DNA from: Sympetrum striolatum
Taxonomy: Eukaryota; Arthropoda; Insecta; Odonata; Libellulidae
Direction of reading: 5' to 3'
NCBI GenBank assembly: GCA_947579665.1
Contig: OX388347.1
Span: 24,110,562 to 24,174,561 of the forward strand
Length of the DNA: 64,000 nucleotides
Shown: positions 60,201 through 64,000 of the stretch, piece by piece
How positions within the stretch are numbered: position 1 is the first letter of the stretch
Layout of the letters: each line of letters starts with the position of its first letter
The notes under the pieces: model-generated
What the model was told of the DNA's origin: nothing
The model's input: only the letters and a program-made list of their open reading frames with translations
Database searches by the model: none
Translations under genes and position numbers: made by a program

Positions 60201-61260
60201 ATCGTTTCGAGTATCGAAACATTTCCCGGTTATTTTACTCCGATAGGGAAATTTAGCGACCTTTTGTGACAGAAACTCGACTTGAGCGATATCTGAGGTG
60301 GTTTTGGAAAACCGCTGCCTTGGGTATTGCGAGCGACAATCTTTTGTGAAAGTACGAGGTGGAGAAAGAGATAAAGGGAGGGAGGACGAATGGGTGGAGG
60401 GAGTGATGTATGGAAACACAGGAGAAAGGGATTAGCATTTTTTCTCCACGTCATCGCCATCGCCACTAACATCTTGGAATTTGTCTTTCTCCGCGACGTT
60501 CGAATGGGAGGGGTCGCTTCGGATGGTTTTTGCTAAATCGAGGGAGCGGCGGGGAATGGTTTTAAAAGGAAAGCTCCTGGGTTGAGCGGGACGTCGACGG
60601 TCTCATAAGAAAGAGGAAAGAGCAGACGTAGATGTTGGCAGAAGGGCGGGAGAAAGAAGTTCTGCGGGAGTGGTGGGAATCCGGAGGGTTTGGTGGAGGG
60701 AGAAAGTATGGGAAGGTTTCTCCACGAGTACCGCTCAAGTGAAATGGATGTTTGAACAATCGGAAAGTGTAAATCTACCGTTGGGACGCAAAGTTTGTTT
60801 TATTCGTCGTTGAAATGAGATCGTGCCTGCGTTCCGCCTCCCCCCATCTTCCGCGCTAATTTCTTCTGCCGATTCTTCCTCCCACGCGCACCTCCATCAT
60901 TCTTACTCACCCAGTCACATTCCCCGCCTCCTTTTCTTCTTCTGCCACCCCTTACGCCCCCCCCACCCTTACGGCCCCCCGCAGAGACCCTACGTCGCGT
61001 TTCGATTCTGTTTTCTTTTTGCCGAAAATTTCCTTCTCCCGCTTCGTTCGTTAGCAAGTTTCCCATTCAATTTCCAGAATAAACATACGATTCCGATCCG
61101 AGACTAATATTTTCTCATGGAAATCAATGAACGAAAGAATGTTCTTCCGAGATATCTTTGAAAATGTTGGCGTCTGTAGACGTTCCCAGAACGACGAAAC
61201 AAATAAGTTCTTCGGCGTCGAGATGTGGGCGTCCGCCATTGAAATATCGTAAGTCTACAG
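60201..61260. other. GC-richer island 13 with purine-to-pyrimidine switch and G4 motif
   Basis: Purine-rich from about 60,350 to 60,750, then pyrimidine-rich from about 60,830 to 61,060. The minus strand carries a G4 motif at 60,948-60,980. Overlapping frames are low complexity. Confidence 0.5.
60948..60980 (-). other. G-quadruplex-forming motif
   Basis: On the minus strand G6-CCGTAA-G3-T-G8-CGTAA-G4: four runs with loops of 6, 1 and 5 nt. Confidence 0.7.
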
Positions 61261-62030
61261 CTGAGCAGGCGTTTTATGATAATTAATTTTGTGTTAAATT
61301 TGTTGTTTAATTCACATACGTTGGTTAATTATAGCCATCAATAAGAAAAGGAAAGGGTATTGAATGGGGTAAATTACCTATGGAGGCGTTAAAGATTAAA
61401 TTAATTAAGTTATTTTGAGAGAAATTTCACGAAGGAACCCTCTGAATTTCTTAAATAAGTATGTATAAACTCCCTTATTATATCGGGTAAAGTTGGAATT
61501 AAATGGATGTTATAATTATAGTTGTAGGAATCAGCGTGTGAAGAATGCGTTAGTTATTTGATATAATCGTTATATTTTATAAATAAATTATTTTAATTGA
61601 TTAAATTGAGTAACGACAAGAGATTCTGGAATTTAATAAAATATATTTTAGAATTAAGTATTTGGGAAATATTCAATTCTAATGTAGTAAATGGAGGTTG
61701 CTTTTTTATTCTTATTGGCTCTCCTAAGCTTGAAAATCACTCTGATTCGCAAGGCGTAAGAAGGTTTAGACAGTATAAAAGATGTCCATTAATGCTGATG
61801 ATTTTGGAAAAAAAGGATTGTTAATACGGATATACAGAAGAATGAAACTGAGAATATGTACAAGACGAATATAATAGTGTATAGTTTTTAAACTCATCAG
61901 AATCTTATCTCGGCTTATCAGCACAGACAGTCTGCAATTCCTCTTGGAAATACTGTCACATCGACGGAGAATCTCCGTTCCTATTGCGAGTTTCTATGAT
62001 ACCTCATTAAGGCTAATTGAATTTGTTCAG
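61261..62030. other. AT-rich DNA without recognised features
   Basis: Nothing recognised; a 75-residue plus-strand frame at 61,597-61,824 has no family resemblance. Confidence 0.5.
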
Positions 62031-62270
62031 TGCGTCACAAAAGACGTTCTTCCCGTAAAAGAAGCAATCCAGTGCTATTCATAGTCGCTTCTCTTGCCAA
62101 AACTCGATTTTCTCTCCCTTTCCGTCAGCCCCTAAGGTGTAGCCAAGCAAAAAAGTAGAAATCTCGACGCTTCGCTGCCAAACCTTTCGTAGACAAAAGC
62201 AAACGCCTGGACATGCACGTAGAAGGTAAAGCGTTGTTCTGCGAAAATCGTCCGAACTAATTAGGCGTTT
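62031..62270. other. balanced-composition patch 14
   Basis: Balanced composition with a CGAACTAATTAGGC string at about 62,252 that also occurs at about 48,261. No coding frame was recognised. Confidence 0.35.
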
Positions 62271-62995
62271 GTTCGTCTTAAATGCTTCTTCTCTGTTGAG
62301 GAATGCATTTCATTAATTCATTCCATATTTTTCAGATGAAATTTTCAAGAAAGAATCATCTTTGCCCTCTCAGTTTTTAATTTAATTATTTAATTTTGAC
62401 CATTTTATTTGAACCATATTCTTGTTGTAAGAATCTCTCTGATATATTTCTTAATGCAGTAGTGATCTTTTTAGGAAAACTTTAACATCATATTTTAGTA
62501 TTTATTTAATTAGTTCACTTCAGAGCATTCATAAACTTAATTATCATGCCTTAAGAATATTATGAGCTATCCGAAATGATTTATCGCTTGTTTCAAGGAA
62601 ATTTTTTCATCAATACGTTTATTTTATTAATTCTAATTTCATTATATTTTATGATAGAAAAGGCAAAACGGCTGCTGATGGTTATGTTATAATTAAAGAA
62701 TAAATTCCAAAACCATAAATAAACTAGAAACTGCAAGTTTCTTGATGGTTTTAGGAATTTATTCTTTAATTATATTTTATGATATTGACTTACCTTTTTG
62801 ATGCAGGTTTTCTTGTTTAAAGCGTTTAGGATTTATATTTCATATACTTACATTATCTTGAAGATATTACTTTTAGTTATATTCCTCGATGGTGACTCTC
62901 TAGTTTTCCCAAAGTTCTGTATATCATTGAGATCAAATCTTAGTTAAATTCTTTTTTTCCATATTACGTTGCTTAAATTCTGCATCACCTCATCA
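62271..62995. other. AT-rich DNA with one long hairpin
   Basis: No gene found; the hairpin at 62,689-62,773 is listed separately. Confidence 0.5.
62689..62773. repeat. 85-nt near-perfect hairpin
   Basis: A 28-nt arm (62,689-62,716) is matched by an inverted 29-nt arm (62,745-62,773) with a single bulged A. The loop itself holds a second hairpin, GAAACT-GCA-AGTTTC (62,727-62,741). Size is that of a microRNA precursor, but the near-perfect pairing is also typical of a young hairpin MITE. No target duplication beyond TA is evident. Confidence 0.7.
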
Positions 62996-63135
62996 TTTGC
63001 ATCTTCCTTTTGAAGATTCAAACACGCTTGCGAAGATTCAAACACCGTCGCTCATTAAAATTTCTGTGGAAAATTACACGTCTATTTGGTGAAGTATTCC
63101 ACGAAGTCACGCATTGGAACATTGATATCGTTATA
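62996..63135 (+). mobile_element. degenerate copy of the hammerhead-hairpin family
   Basis: GCATCTTC..GAAGAT (62,999-63,019), GCGAA (63,030-63,034) and ACCGTCG (63,043-63,049) stand where the inverted and direct core pieces lie in the 28,208 element. GTGGAAAATTACAC (63,066-63,079) and TTCCACGAAGTCACGC match its arm and tail. A 14-nt string GAAGATTCAAACAC is duplicated here. The core is destroyed. Confidence 0.5.
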
Positions 63136-63640
63136 AGCCATACAGAGTATAAGGAAAGGAAATACCTCTTCCTGTTACGCTGTTCCAGTTAAATCTTGAG
63201 AAATATTTTAGCAATATATCTGCAGGAAACAAAATTCCGCAGCAGTGTAAAGTAGAAAACAATTTACCATGGTAGGTGATACGAATCATAGGGAATCAGG
63301 TATTTGGTTTTTTATTATTATCTCATGATATTTATTTAAAAAACATTGTAAAACAATACATTTTTCGTAATTTATTGTTTGTTATAGTATACACTGTCTG
63401 CTGGCATCTCATAGGTAGATTGATAGAACCTTTTACCAGGAGAGAGTTTTACGAGAGATCTCGTAGGAAAATCCAGTTCTATTACATGGAGGACCAATAT
63501 CGTGCGGAGTGTGCAGTTTACAAGGACCTCGAGATAAAACCCCTCTTAAGATTTTATGGTAAGCACAAGATTTGCGGAGCTAAACAGAATTTATCTCGAA
63601 ATCAGATTCCGAGACAAGCGGGGAATTTATGAGCAATGAG
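63136..63640. other. AT-rich DNA with an unrecognised 118-residue frame
   Basis: The plus frame 63,276-63,632 starts MIRIIGNQVFGFLLLS, has a hydrophobic first half and a basic second half (RREFYERSRRKIQFYYMEDQ). I do not recognise it. Without homologues or splice evidence I treat it as chance or as a relic. Confidence 0.25.
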
Positions 63641-64000
63641 CATCCTTTTCCTTTGTTTAACGCGCCTCGGAGAATTCCCTGTTTATCTACCTCAATTCCA
63701 TCTTCTGCAACCGACCCATTCTTAAGCGGTTTCCCTTATTTAATTTCTTACCTCTCTCCAACATTAAAACCCGGTTATCTCGCATTGCCTCTTCCCCCGT
63801 TCGTCTTTTTCCCCCGTCGGTAATTGCATCGTCCACTCCCTCACGCCCAAACGACCATTCCAACGTCTCGAAGAATATTCCTCCCTTATCTTCCCCACTT
63901 TCCCCGCACGCAAGGAGCCCGAAAAAGGGGCAGCGGTGGGATGGAGGGTATTCCGAGGAAGGATTTCTCGCAATTAGGGCAAACTGAGCATAATCGCAAC
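63641..64000. other. pyrimidine-biased island 15, runs off the window
   Basis: C/T-rich, then purine-rich after 63,905. Frames on both strands are compositional. Continues beyond the window. Confidence 0.4.

Noticed and set aside
48261..62265. CGAACTAATTAGGC present twice as a shared regulatory element
   Set aside because: A 14-bp match between two places in a 64-kb AT-rich window is expected by chance.
1..64000. CRISPR array, rRNA genes or bacterial operons
   Set aside because: No regularly spaced repeats, rRNA signatures, ribosome-binding sites or densely packed genes were seen; the window is eukaryotic in character.

Overview
This is eukaryotic, non-coding-dominated DNA, most likely from an arthropod and probably an insect. 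The evidence is an AT-rich background, no operons or ribosome-binding sites, no convincing host protein-coding gene, and many decayed eukaryotic transposable elements: a jockey/CR1-type LINE relic, tRNA-derived SINEs, a hAT-type non-autonomous element, a zinc-finger transposase relic and hairpin elements with hammerhead-like cores. The species cannot be named from the sequence. The long translatable stretches lie mostly in low-complexity purine- or pyrimidine-rich DNA and do not look like genes.

The layout has three zones. In the left zone (1 to about 23,000) and the right zone (about 48,600 to 64,000), GC-richer islands of 0.3 to 1.7 kb alternate with AT-rich deserts. These islands often show strong purine/pyrimidine asymmetry. 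They also carry promoter-like motifs: CRE palindromes, a CCAAT box, CACGTG boxes, GAGA/CT tracts, paired YY1/Pho-like sites and two G-quadruplex motifs. They could be regulatory elements or unexpressed promoters, but no gene can be attached to them from sequence alone.

The central zone (23,000 to 48,600) is nearly island-free, with one small exception at 32,800-33,230, and holds most of the recognisable mobile DNA. From left to right it contains a C-terminal transposase relic (26,760-26,985, minus), a 2.2-kb foldback palindrome (27,556-29,750) whose left arm is split by a younger insertion, a LINE 3' fragment (33,647-34,327), two inverted copies of one unclassified element (34,328-35,200 and 37,577-38,258), the first of which is interrupted by a SINE with a 12-bp target duplication, and further SINE and LINE-tail copies.

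The most interesting system is a family of short hairpin elements at 7,430-7,604, 8,461-8,606, 28,208-28,616 and, badly decayed, 62,996-63,135. They share a roughly 44-nt 3' tail and, where intact, 13-bp target duplications. Three carry whole or degraded copies of a hammerhead-ribozyme-like core with a palindromic, loopless stem III and a GUC cleavage triplet. This resembles the ribozymes of Penelope-like elements and animal retrozymes, but one normally conserved core base differs, so activity is unproven.
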